From JADGHX01 sp035760965 (lineage in GTDB: Bacteria; Pseudomonadota; Gammaproteobacteria; Steroidobacterales; Steroidobacteraceae), in contig DASTRY010000073.1 in assembly GCA_035760965.1 (NCBI GenBank), positions 1 to 64,000 on the forward strand: 64,000 bases of DNA, read 5' to 3'. The notes under the pieces are model-generated. The model saw nothing but the letters and a program-made list of their open reading frames with translations. It searched no databases and was not told where the DNA came from. The stretch's first letter is position 1. Each line of letters starts with the position of its first letter. Made by a program: the position numbers and the translations under genes. Below are positions 16,765 through 24,931 of the stretch, piece by piece.

Positions 16765-17322
16765 CAACCGGGCGATCCGTTCTCGCTGACGATCTCGGAA
16801 CAGATCACTCGCGACGCGAACATCTACCGTCTGCCGGACGACCTCGACATCACGGCGATAGTGGCGGGCGCCGACCTGAACCGCGACGATCTCTGAGCCG
16901 GACGTCCGCGGTGATCGGCGGCAACTGGGATCTCGGAAAGCAGTCGTTCGCACTCCGACTACCACGGGACCGTTCGCTATGAGCTGACGCCACACTGGAG
17001 TGTCACGGCCACGGGACAGTACGCGGACGGCTCGCACGACACCGATGCGCGGCATGCAGTGGCGTGGCTGCCGACCAGCAAGATCGCGGTCTCGCTCGAT
17101 GCTTCGCGCGAGCACCACGACTACACCGGCTTCGATCCCCTCGAGGCAGGCGCACCGGAGCGTCGCGATCGCCTCGCCATCTGGCAGGTGGGCGTGAGTT
17201 ATACGCCCGTACAAATGCTGGCCCTGAATGTCAACTACCGATTCGAGCGACGTGACACCAACCGCCCGCTCTACGGCTACGACGATCGCGTGCTCACGGC
17301 CGGATTGACGCTGATCTTCTGA
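16765..17322 (+). pseudogene. epsL: broken EpsL-like outer-membrane exopolysaccharide barrel gene
   Basis: Three pieces of one beta-barrel protein follow each other in different frames. Piece 1 (DPFSLTISEQITRDANIYRL, then DLNRDDL) ends at a stop at 16896. Piece 2 continues one frame over (SRTSAVIGGNWDLGKQSFALR). Piece 3, from about 16957, encodes about 120 residues that end with VNYRFERRDTNRP and a final aromatic residue, as outer-membrane barrels do. The N- and C-terminal patterns match the EpsL family of exosortase-linked polysaccharide loci, which normally has nearly 400 residues. Most of the middle is deleted. The 5' end is fused to the glycosyltransferase stump. Confidence 0.7.
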
Positions 17323-17327
17323 TCCTT

Positions 17328-17341
17328 CTATTGCACAATAG
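17328..17341. promoter_or_regulatory. palindrome upstream of the MarR gene, candidate operator
   Basis: CTATTG and CAATAG flank a 2-bp centre 29 bp before the marR start. The TTG/CAA half sites and the AT content, unusual here, fit a MarR dimer site. Directly after it GGGAGG (17341-17346) can pair with CCTCCC (17361-17366) in the leader RNA. Confidence 0.45.
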
Positions 17342-17369
17342 GGAGGCACAACGACTGGAACCTCCCGAC

Positions 17370-17885
17370 ATGAAAAGAAGCGCGCGCCGCGCCACGACCC
17401 GCCTCGTTCACCGCGATCGCTACGTTCCGTATCTTTTGGGACGTATCAGTAAAGGAATCGCCTCCGCCGCATCGGTGCTCTACCGCGAACGCCTCGGCCT
17501 CGGCATCAACGACTCACGCATCATCGTCGTGCTCGCTCGACGCCCGCGTATCACGGGCAAGGAGCTGAGCGAGGACACCTCGCTGAACAAGTCCGTCGTC
17601 AGCCGCAGCCTGCGCGTGCTGCGCTCGAAGGGCCTGGTGCGCGTCGTGCCGACGGACAGCCGTCTCGAAGTGGAGCTCACCCCCGCGGGCTGGGAGATGC
17701 ACGATCGCGTCTCAGGCGTCGCGCTCCATCGCGAGGCGCTCATGCTGAAGGGGTTCTCGTCCGACGAAAAGACGGCGCTGATCGGTTTTCTGCACCGGAT
17801 GCTGAAGAACGTGCCGCTCGCCAATTCCTACGACCCGCTGCGCGGCGAGCGCAGCATGCGCCGCAAGACGGCACGCGCGCGCTGA
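17370..17885 (+). CDS. MarR family transcriptional regulator
   Basis: The 171-residue protein has the MarR winged-helix layout. A helical N terminus is followed by an ITGKELSEDTSLNKSVVSRSL helix-turn-helix, a wing with VRVVPTDSRLEVELT, and a C-terminal dimer helix. The usual DxR wing motif is present as DSR. The ATG at 17370 has no good ribosome binding site. A palindrome 29 bp upstream suggests autoregulation. It follows the broken EpsL gene, and the basic C-terminal tail (RRKTARAR) runs into the first copy of a 60-bp-spaced repeat. The target genes are unknown; the decayed polysaccharide locus or the GH88 gene are candidates by position. Confidence 0.85.
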   Translation: MKRSARRATTRLVHRDRYVPYLLGRISKGIASAASVLYRERLGLGINDSRIIVVLARRPRITGKELSEDTSLNKSVVSRSLRVLRSKGLVRVVPTDSRLEVELTPAGWEMHDRVSGVALHREALMLKGFSSDEKTALIGFLHRMLKNVPLANSYDPLRGERSMRRKTARAR

Positions 17886-17981
17886 GCCGGTACACGTTGC
17901 GCTGAGGCAGAAGGCGTGCGGGGCGCACAACGGCACACGCGCTGAGCCGGCACACGTTGCCCTGAGCCAGAAGGCGTGCGC
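17881..17981. repeat. imperfect direct repeat, two copies with 60-bp period
   Basis: A unit of about 40 bp beginning GCTGAGCCGG and containing CAGAAGGCGTGCG occurs at 17881 and again at 17941 with only a few substitutions. Copy 1 overlaps the marR stop codon, so the duplication extended the 3' flank of that gene. The rest of the gap to 18082 holds no gene I can support. Confidence 0.7.
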
Positions 17982-18081
17982 ACCGTGGAATGCGCCAGCC
18001 TAGGCGGAGTGCACGCGCGGAACGGCGTTCGCCTCGCGCGCGCGGGTGGCTGTCTCGGTGCCCGCCGTTTCGAGCTGCGCC

Positions 18082-19587
18082 CTAGTGGGTCATCCGCTCG
18101 GTCGCAAACAGCAGCGCCATTGCGCCGGTCCGCGGGTCGGGCCCGAGGATGGCTGCGCGGTGCAGATACTCTTCGACGCTCTTCATCTTGAGGGTCGATT
18201 CGCAGCCGTCGACGACGTGCCCTTCCGGCCCGATGCGCTCGAGCACCGCCTGCCACGCCTTGTCGACGCGCGGTTGAAATTCCGCGGCCGGCATCCAGCC
18301 GCTGCGGACGCCGCGAAGCATGGCCCACCCGATCATCGCGGTGGCGGAGAGCTCGGGATATGCGCCCGGATAGTCGACGACATTGCGCCACAGGCCGTCG
18401 GGCGTTTGCCACTTCGCGAGCACCCGCATGTGCGACTGGAAGTCGGCCAGCAGCTTCGCGTAGGCGGGATGATCGTGCGGGAATTCCGCGAGCGCGAGCG
18501 CAAGTCCCATCGCGGGGAAGGCATTGCCCCGCGCCCAGGCCGCGTCGGTCAGCGGCTGGTGACGATACAGTCCGTCCGGTCGCAGCACGATCTTCTGCAT
18601 GAAGGCGATGTGTCGGGCCGCGACGTCGAAGTACTTGCGCTCGCCGGTGAGCCCGCCTGCCTGCGCCGGCATCACGGTTCCCATGAACACCGAATCGCTG
18701 TACTGGTCGTGATAGGGCATCGACTCCTTCAGCGACCCGTCCTGCTCGAAACCGAGGTCCGCGACTTTGCGCACCATTTGCACGTAACGCGCATCGCCCG
18801 TGCGGCGCGCCAGCTCGGTGAAGATCATATGGCCGGCGAGCACGAGCGAATTCGCGCGCGCGAGGCTATCCCGGGTACCGTCGACGTACGGCTCGACGAG
18901 CCGCTGCACTTCGTCGAGATGCCCGAGCCGCACTTGCCCGATGAGCGCGATCGCCTGGATGTACCAGGGCTGGTCGAAATCATGCCCGTAGTACTTGGCG
19001 AGCTCCTCCGCGAGCTGCCGCGGCGTGCGGGCGCGGCGCCGATCCATTTCGCGATGTGCTTCGGAAGGTGCGAGCGCGGCCGCTTTCACATCCAGCAGAT
19101 CGTGGCCGGCCGGCACGACTCGCGCGGGAATCCGCCCGACTTCCGCGACGACATTGTTCGAGAGCGCCTGCGCGAGGCCATGGTCGTCGTCGCCCGCGAT
19201 GAGCACGAGATCGGGTGCCTGCACACCGATCCAGCGCCAGAGCACGTTGGATTCGACGTTCTCCCGGTAAGCGACGCCGCTCGGCGGAAACCGCAGCGGG
19301 CGCGCTTCAGGATTTGCGAGCGGCACGGCGAGCAATCGAAAGCGCGGGTGCTTCAGCTTCGCGAAGGCGGCGACGGCTTTCTCGACGCGGGCTGCGCTCT
19401 CGCCCGGACCGTCCAGTCCACCGATCAGCAGCACGGTCGGCAAGGATGACGGGCCAGGCCCGTCGACACGTAGACGCTCGATCACCGTGCCGCCGGCGCT
19501 GAGTCCGATATCGGACCGCTCTGCGGCGAGCAGAGGCGCAGCCAGCACGCTCATCAGCAATACACTCGCGAGCTTCGTCAGGGACAT
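18082..19587 (-). CDS. GH88/GH105-like glycoside hydrolase with N-terminal M14-like domain
   Basis: The 501-residue protein has a signal peptide cut near LLAA|E. Residues about 190-500 form an (alpha/alpha)6 barrel of the unsaturated rhamnogalacturonyl/glucuronyl hydrolase type. It shows TDAAWARGNAF, corresponding to the catalytic region of YteR-like enzymes, and YHDQYSDSVFMG. Residues about 40-185 instead resemble the core of M14-type zinc peptidases (TVLLIGGLDGPGES, then RENVESNVLWRW), but the HxxE zinc motif is not present, so that part is probably not a peptidase. The product would remove an unsaturated uronic acid from oligosaccharides in the periplasm. It ends 64 bp beyond the ECF operon on the same strand. 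Confidence 0.78.
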   Translation of the reverse strand: MSLTKLASVLLMSVLAAPLLAAERSDIGLSAGGTVIERLRVDGPGPSSLPTVLLIGGLDGPGESAARVEKAVAAFAKLKHPRFRLLAVPLANPEARPLRFPPSGVAYRENVESNVLWRWIGVQAPDLVLIAGDDDHGLAQALSNNVVAEVGRIPARVVPAGHDLLDVKAAALAPSEAHREMDRRRARTPRQLAEELAKYYGHDFDQPWYIQAIALIGQVRLGHLDEVQRLVEPYVDGTRDSLARANSLVLAGHMIFTELARRTGDARYVQMVRKVADLGFEQDGSLKESMPYHDQYSDSVFMGTVMPAQAGGLTGERKYFDVAARHIAFMQKIVLRPDGLYRHQPLTDAAWARGNAFPAMGLALALAEFPHDHPAYAKLLADFQSHMRVLAKWQTPDGLWRNVVDYPGAYPELSATAMIGWAMLRGVRSGWMPAAEFQPRVDKAWQAVLERIGPEGHVVDGCESTLKMKSVEEYLHRAAILGPDPRTGAMALLFATERMTH

Positions 19588-19651
19588 CGTGCGAGCGTGC
19601 TGAAACGGCCGCGCGGCGTCCAGCGCCGGCGCGCGTAGCGACCACGCCCGA

Positions 19652-21586
19652 TTAGAGCAGTGACACGCCCTTCGGCACGCGCACGACCGCCGTGCCGGCG
19701 ATCTTGTCGTGCCACGCCTGGTTGCCTTCGTCGAAGGCAATCCAGATGAAGCCGAGCCCGGCAACGATGAGCGACAGGAAGCAGCTCAGCGCGCGCACGG
19801 TGGCTGTCGCCCAATCGATCGGCCGCCCATCGAGCCGCACGACCTGGAGCCCGAACACGATGCCGCCGATCGTGGTGCCCTTCAGCTTCCACATGACCGC
19901 GCCATACGCCGCGAGGGCGATCAGCTCCGCCTGGAATTTGCTGTCGATGATGTTGAGCAGGACCGCGACGAGAATCAGATCGATGAACAGCGCCGCCATG
20001 CGAACGCCGAACCCCGCACGCGGATAAGTCAGGGCGGCAGTGTTCGTCGGCTGCTGCGGTGGAGGCGGGGGCGGCGGAGCCGCACCGGCTGACGAATCCG
20101 AGGCATTCGGCGCGTCCGACGGTCGTGACCTGTCGCCTGCCGCGCTCGCCTGAGACGTGCCGTGCGCGCCTCCGGACGCGCCGGAGGTCTCCTGCGCATC
20201 CGCTGCACCTTCCGCACTGGACGCTCGCGGCGCGCCGTCATTGAAGGCGCTCATCGTGCTGGAGGGGCCGACACCAAAGTCCCAACTCGATCTCGCCGAC
20301 GTGGAGGACGGCTCGCTCTCGCCGATCGTGGGCTCCTTGAACGCTGCGCCGCCGCCGCCCGCCGGAGCGCCGGCCAGGGCCGGCTCGGGCCCGCCACCGC
20401 CACTGCGCCGCTCCTTCGTGGTCTGAATGAGCGCGTACACCGCGATCCCGAGCCCGAGAATGCCGAGCACCTTGTAGACGATGAAGCCGACGAACGGCAC
20501 GAGGTAGAACACGAGGATGATGGCGCCGCCCAGTGCCACGGCAACCGCCGTATGCGCGGCGCGCACCTCACCTCCGAGCCTCAGGCAAGAGCGGCCGATC
20601 CACGCCAACACGACCGCCTTGCCGAAGAGGCCCAGCAGAAAGAGGCCGAGGGCAGCGAACGGCATGAACGGGATGCCGACGACGGTGATGAGCAGCAGCG
20701 CAAAGACCACGGGCGTCAGCACCGTCGTCAGCAGCGCGGCGATGATGCAGCGGCCCGGTTGCGTCTCGAATGTGCGCACCGTGCGATCGACCGCATCGCG
20801 GAACAGGAACGCGATCAGCACGTACAGCGCAAGGAAGCCGAACGCCAGGCCCCACGCCCAGCCGAGGCCCGGCGCGAGCGCGAGCGGCCGGCCGAGCAGC
20901 AGGCAATGACGCGCCCACGGCCGCAGCCACTCGAAGCTGCCCGACGCAAACGAGAGCACGTTCTGCACGTTGCCGCGAACGACGGCCGCGGGGTCGCGCT
21001 CGAGCTTCCCGCCGACCACGACGACATCGCCTTCCACTTCGGCTTGCGGGCCGAGCTCGACGTTGCCGAACGACGCGACGACATCACCCGCCGCCTTCCC
21101 GTTCAGGTACACGTTGCCCGCGACGGCCACCACATCGTGCGCGGAGCCCGCGAGGACGCGCGTGTCGCCGAAGACCGAGACGACATCGCCCACTTCACCG
21201 CTGCTCGTGGAATTTCCAAAGACCGAGACCACATCGTCGGCACGCTCGCCCGGGCCCACCGTGGCGTCGCCGCCGACCTGCACGCGCTCGGCGTTGTTCC
21301 GACGATGGCGGCCAGCACGCGTGCGCGGCCCGGACTCGTCCGATTGATCCGCGGCAGGCGCGTTCGCGCCGGCGGCGTCGGCCGCCGGTGCTTCGACGTT
21401 CGGCCCGGGGTTTGCGGGCGCTTCGACGGTCGGCGGCGGAGGCGCGTTCGCGGGCTGCTCGGGTGCCTCGACGTTCACGGGAGGCGGCGGCGACGGCGGT
21501 GGGTTCTGCGCGTTCGCGATGACCGTCAACACGCCGAGGCCTGCCATGGCCAGCAGGAAGACCCCTTTGCGGAATGACATGTTCAT
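19652..21586 (-). CDS. bactofilin-like repeat / RDD domain membrane protein
   Basis: The protein has 644 residues. A signal peptide (to about 26) and a proline-rich stretch to about 100 come first. Residues about 105-215 contain repeated DDVVSVFGN, GDVVSVFGD, HDVVAVAGN and GDVVASFGN turns, a beta-helix like that of polymer-forming bactofilin-type proteins. Four hydrophobic helices lie at about 235-385. A long Ser/Gly/Pro linker precedes a C-terminal RDD domain (from about 505) with GVRMAALFIDLI and GLQVVRLDGRPI. The ATG at 21586 overlaps the upstream stop (ATGA). The ECF context suggests an envelope-stress product; the function is inferred. Confidence 0.8.
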   Translation of the reverse strand: MNMSFRKGVFLLAMAGLGVLTVIANAQNPPPSPPPPVNVEAPEQPANAPPPPTVEAPANPGPNVEAPAADAAGANAPAADQSDESGPRTRAGRHRRNNAERVQVGGDATVGPGERADDVVSVFGNSTSSGEVGDVVSVFGDTRVLAGSAHDVVAVAGNVYLNGKAAGDVVASFGNVELGPQAEVEGDVVVVGGKLERDPAAVVRGNVQNVLSFASGSFEWLRPWARHCLLLGRPLALAPGLGWAWGLAFGFLALYVLIAFLFRDAVDRTVRTFETQPGRCIIAALLTTVLTPVVFALLLITVVGIPFMPFAALGLFLLGLFGKAVVLAWIGRSCLRLGGEVRAAHTAVAVALGGAIILVFYLVPFVGFIVYKVLGILGLGIAVYALIQTTKERRSGGGGPEPALAGAPAGGGGAAFKEPTIGESEPSSTSARSSWDFGVGPSSTMSAFNDGAPRASSAEGAADAQETSGASGGAHGTSQASAAGDRSRPSDAPNASDSSAGAAPPPPPPPQQPTNTAALTYPRAGFGVRMAALFIDLILVAVLLNIIDSKFQAELIALAAYGAVMWKLKGTTIGGIVFGLQVVRLDGRPIDWATATVRALSCFLSLIVAGLGFIWIAFDEGNQAWHDKIAGTAVVRVPKGVSLL

Positions 21587-22074
21587 TTGTTCACGTAGAG
21601 CGTGCGATACGCCGTGGCGCCGAGAATGACGAGTGCGAGATAGAGCGTGAGCGCCACGCCCGCACCCGCGTAGAGCCAGGTGCTCGGGATGGCGTCGAAC
21701 ACGAGAGCCGCAAGACTGGCGATCTTCGAAAAGACGGTCGCGCTCGACTCTGCCCACGACAGCGGCCGCGAAATCGTCTCCACGACCGGCTGCGACTGCA
21801 TGCTGGCGATGGCCATCATCACGCCGGTGAGCGCGAGCCTCGCGACGCCGAGCGATGCCAGGATGAAGGCGACCCGGACCACGAGCGGCCAATGCAGGAA
21901 GCTGTGATGCCACCACGGGAGGGCCGCGCGGCGTTCGATCTCGGCGAACACGCGCGCTTGCAGAGTGGGCGGCGCGGAGCGCGGCGGTTGCCGGCGCAAT
22001 ACGCTGTCGACGAGTCGCTCGATGGCTGCTGCGGTATCGGGGCGGGGGGAGCGAGGATCGAGCGGGGCGGCCAT
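21583..22074 (-). CDS. membrane protein, likely anti-sigma factor of the ECF pair
   Basis: This 163-residue protein has a soluble N-terminal part (about 1-55) with a RLVDSVLRRQPPRSAPPTLQ segment and then about three hydrophobic helices. It lies 10 bp downstream of an ECF sigma gene and overlaps the RDD gene by 4 bp. Position, size and topology fit an anti-sigma factor that holds the sigma factor at the membrane. No zinc-binding HxxxCxxC motif is present, so it is not a ZAS-type anti-sigma factor. The assignment comes from gene order more than from sequence. Confidence 0.6.
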   Translation of the reverse strand: MAAPLDPRSPRPDTAAAIERLVDSVLRRQPPRSAPPTLQARVFAEIERRAALPWWHHSFLHWPLVVRVAFILASLGVARLALTGVMMAIASMQSQPVVETISRPLSWAESSATVFSKIASLAALVFDAIPSTWLYAGAGVALTLYLALVILGATAYRTLYVNK

Positions 22075-22084
22075 GGCGATGCTC

Positions 22085-22684
22085 TCAGTGCTCCAGGCTA
22101 TCGCTCGTCACACCCGCGGCGGCCAGCGTTTTGGCCAGCGCGATGCGCGCGCGCATGATGTCGGTCTTGATCTTGGGCAGCGACACGCGCAGGTGTTTCG
22201 CGATGTCCTGATACGGCATGTCTTCGAAGTGGTAGAGCACCAATGGGATCCGCTGATGATCGGGCAGCTGCTTCAGCGCGCGCTCGATCAGGGCACCTTG
22301 CTCGCTCGCGTGTACGTTGCCGAGCAGATCGTCGGGGCTCGAGCAGCCGAGCAGCGCCTCGGGCACGTCGCTGTCCGAGTCGTCATGATCGGCATCGGCC
22401 CGGCGCAAATCCGTGAAGAAGCGCCAGCGTTTGCGATATCGCGAGAGGTAATTCAGCGTCAGATTGGTGACGACGGTCTTCAACCAGCCGCCCGGGGTCG
22501 GGCTCGTCCGCAGCGTGTCGAAGTGCTCGTAGGCTTTCAGAAAGGTTTCCTGCGCGAGGTCTTCGGCAACGGCATCGTTTCCCGTGAGACGGGCGGCCGT
22601 GGAGAAAACCATATCTTGATAGGCATGCATGAACGCTGTGAACTCGGCCGAGAGGGCTACCTTCGGCGGCGTTGAAGTTTGCAC
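22085..22684 (-). CDS. ECF subfamily RNA polymerase sigma factor
   Basis: The 199-residue protein has sigma region 2 (YQDMVFSTAARLTGNDAVAEDLAQETFLKAY, then GGWLKTVVTNLTLNYL) and region 4 (LPDHQRIPLVLYHFEDMPYQDIA, then VSLPKIKTDIMRARIAL). The linker (about 95-125) is acidic and longer than usual. The start used is a GTG at 22684; an ATG 18 codons downstream is possible and would leave region 2 intact. It opens a three-gene operon with the membrane partner and the RDD protein. ECF operons are commonly autoregulated, so the 180-bp divergent gap to the malic enzyme gene should hold its target promoter. Confidence 0.9.
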   Translation of the reverse strand: MQTSTPPKVALSAEFTAFMHAYQDMVFSTAARLTGNDAVAEDLAQETFLKAYEHFDTLRTSPTPGGWLKTVVTNLTLNYLSRYRKRWRFFTDLRRADADHDDSDSDVPEALLGCSSPDDLLGNVHASEQGALIERALKQLPDHQRIPLVLYHFEDMPYQDIAKHLRVSLPKIKTDIMRARIALAKTLAAAGVTSDSLEH

Positions 22685-22864
22685 TTGCGTGACATCGGTT
22701 TATGCCGAAAACACGGCACGCCCACAAAAGTCGCAGGCGGGTTCAAGGTCGAGCTCGTCCCCAGGGCGCATAGTACATTCAATGACTTACGAACGAAAGC
22801 TCAGCGCCGGCCGTTTGTGCGAAGATGCGCGCCCCTTCGGCTACCCGCTTGCACGCGCTGAACG

Positions 22865-24169
22865 ATGAAGATTCCTGAAATTCTCCAGGTCGAGACCTCG
22901 CAGGTGCCCGGCAGCCTCGCGAGCGTGCTCAACGCCATCGCCGATCTGGGTCTCGTGCTCGAGCACGTGACCATGCTCCACCGCGAACAGGGACGCACGC
23001 TCTGGGAGATCACGGTGGAGATCGAGGAGGGTCGGCAGGAAGAGCTGCTCGCCAAGCTGGGCGCCGTGCCCTCCGCGAAGTTCATGGGCTGGTCCGACCG
23101 GGTGTTCGACCGCCATCGGGGCGGCAAGATCGAGGTGCGCTCGCGCATGCCGATCTCGAGCCAGCAGATTCTGCGCGATCTGTACACGCCGGGTGTGGCG
23201 CGGGTGTGTCTGGCCATCCAGAAAGATCCCGAGAAGGTATTCGACTACACGTACGTGAGCCGTGCCGTTGCGGTGATCACGGACGGGTCGGCGATCCTCG
23301 GCCTCGGCAACATCGGCGCGCGGGCGGGCCTGCCGGTGATCGAGGGCAAGGCGGCGCTGTTCGCATCGCTCGTCGGGCTCTCGGGTGTTCCGATCCTGGT
23401 CGAGAGCACGAGCATCGATCATTTCGTCGACGTCGTGCGCTCGATCTCGCATTCGTTCGGGGCGATCCTGCTGGAAGACATCGCGGCGCCGCGCTGCTTC
23501 GAAATCGAGCACAAGCTGCGGGCGCGGCTCGACATGCCGGTGCTGCACGACGATCAGCACGCGACCGCGGTCGTGACGCTCGCCTCGTTGCTGAACGCCA
23601 CGCGTATCGCGGGCACGTCACTCGAGAAGCAGGTGGTGGGGATCATCGGTCTTGGCGCCGCCGGGCTCGGCATTGCGCGACTGCTGCGCGGGTTCGGAGT
23701 GGAGCGGCTCATCGGCACGGACCTGCGTCCGGAGGCCACTGCGCGGCTTGCCGAGCTGCACGGGCAGGCGGTGACCCTGCCGGATCTCATGCGTCGCGCG
23801 GATGTCGTCATCGCGACGACCGGGCAGAAAGGGCTCATCGCCGAAGATCAGGTGCGACGCGGCCAGATCGTGCTCGCGCTCTCCAATCCCGATCCGGAGA
23901 TCGAGCCGGAGGCCGCCAAGCGCGCCGGCGCGAAGGTCGCCGCCGACGGCAAGAGCATCAACAACGTGCTCGCGTTTCCCGGGCTGTTCGCGGGCGCGCT
24001 GCGCGCGCGAGCGAAAGCCTTCACGGATGCGATGCTGCTGGCGGCGGCACGCACCATCGCCGCGGCCGCCCCGGAAGGGCAACTCGTGCCGGACGCGCTC
24101 AGCGACACGCTTCACGAGCAAGTGACGGCGGCAGTCGCCGCCGCGGTCGAAGGCGGCGCTAGCCGATAA
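22865..24169 (+). CDS. malic enzyme with N-terminal ACT domain
   Basis: The 434-residue protein opens with an ACT domain (about 1-80; QVPGSLASVLNAIADLGL), a ligand-binding regulatory module. The catalytic part has the malic enzyme N-terminal block (YTPGVARVCLAI, then DGSAILGLGNIG) and the metal-binding LEDIAAPRCFEIE region. It continues with HDDQHATAVV, and the NAD(P)-binding GLGAAGLGIA is followed by ALSNPDPEIEP. It decarboxylates malate to pyruvate. ACT-type malic enzymes are short forms without the phosphotransacetylase tail. The gene is divergent from the ECF operon and monocistronic. Confidence 0.93.
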   Translation: MKIPEILQVETSQVPGSLASVLNAIADLGLVLEHVTMLHREQGRTLWEITVEIEEGRQEELLAKLGAVPSAKFMGWSDRVFDRHRGGKIEVRSRMPISSQQILRDLYTPGVARVCLAIQKDPEKVFDYTYVSRAVAVITDGSAILGLGNIGARAGLPVIEGKAALFASLVGLSGVPILVESTSIDHFVDVVRSISHSFGAILLEDIAAPRCFEIEHKLRARLDMPVLHDDQHATAVVTLASLLNATRIAGTSLEKQVVGIIGLGAAGLGIARLLRGFGVERLIGTDLRPEATARLAELHGQAVTLPDLMRRADVVIATTGQKGLIAEDQVRRGQIVLALSNPDPEIEPEAAKRAGAKVAADGKSINNVLAFPGLFAGALRARAKAFTDAMLLAAARTIAAAAPEGQLVPDALSDTLHEQVTAAVAAAVEGGASR

Positions 24170-24287
24170 GGCTGGGACGCGACCTCAGAGCCGCGGATAG
24201 CGTACCGTGGCGCGGAACACGTCCGCGCCGCGCGCGTTTGCTCACAGCGGGGCGCGGCCCACGCGCCCGTTGCTGTGGAGGCGCGTC

Positions 24288-24686
24288 ATGAGTCGAGCGA
24301 AAGGCGTGATGTTGGCGGGCGGGCTGGTGCTCGCGTGCGCGCTGGCGGCACCGGCACCGGGCGCCGACGCGAACACCGGCTCGAATCAGGCGGCCTTCAA
24401 CAACAACTGCCGCACGTGTCATTCGCTCAAGAAGGGCGACAATCGCCTCGGTCCGTCGCTGGGCGGCATCGTCGGAGCGAAGGCGGGGACGCGACCGGGC
24501 TACCCCAACTATTCCGGCTCGATGAAGAATTCCAACATCGTCTGGGACGAGGAGACTCTCGATCGCTTCATCGCCAATCCGGAGGACGTCGTGCCCAACA
24601 ACAACATGAAACCGTTCAAGGGCGTTCCCGATCCCGAGGTCCGCAAGCGCATCATCGAAGCGCTGAAGGCATCATCGGGCGACTGA
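24288..24686 (+). CDS. soluble class I cytochrome c
   Basis: The 132-residue precursor has a signal peptide (to about 27) and one haem c site CRTCH (Cys41, Cys44, His45). The sixth ligand is Met107 in NNNMKPF. The size and the GPSLGGIVG motif are those of mitochondrial-type cytochrome c2. It would carry electrons in the periplasm, and the quinohaemoprotein dehydrogenases in this window are possible partners. The start at 24288 has GGAGG at good distance. The following 245 bp (24687-24931) hold no gene I can support. Confidence 0.93.
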   Translation: MSRAKGVMLAGGLVLACALAAPAPGADANTGSNQAAFNNNCRTCHSLKKGDNRLGPSLGGIVGAKAGTRPGYPNYSGSMKNSNIVWDEETLDRFIANPEDVVPNNNMKPFKGVPDPEVRKRIIEALKASSGD

Positions 24687-24931
24687 GCGCGCTTGGAGAG
24701 CGGAGCGCGCAGCGGTGAGCGTGTGCAAGGACCGGCTCGGCACGTCTCTCGACGATTCCGCTGGAAGCCACTGTTCGTCGGGTGAGCGCGTGCAGGGCGC
24801 CGTGCGCAATCGTCAGCGTGCAGCAGGTATCTCGTTCGGCGCGCCCACGGCGATTGCCGCCGTAGCGCACGACCCTGTAGCTTGCCGGGCTTGCACACTC
24901 GATCAAGTACCGCTGTAGGGGTGGTCAACGC

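Noticed and set aside
17881..17981. The 60-bp-period repeat as a CRISPR array
   Set aside because: There are only two imperfect copies with a 20-bp non-unique spacer and no cas genes.
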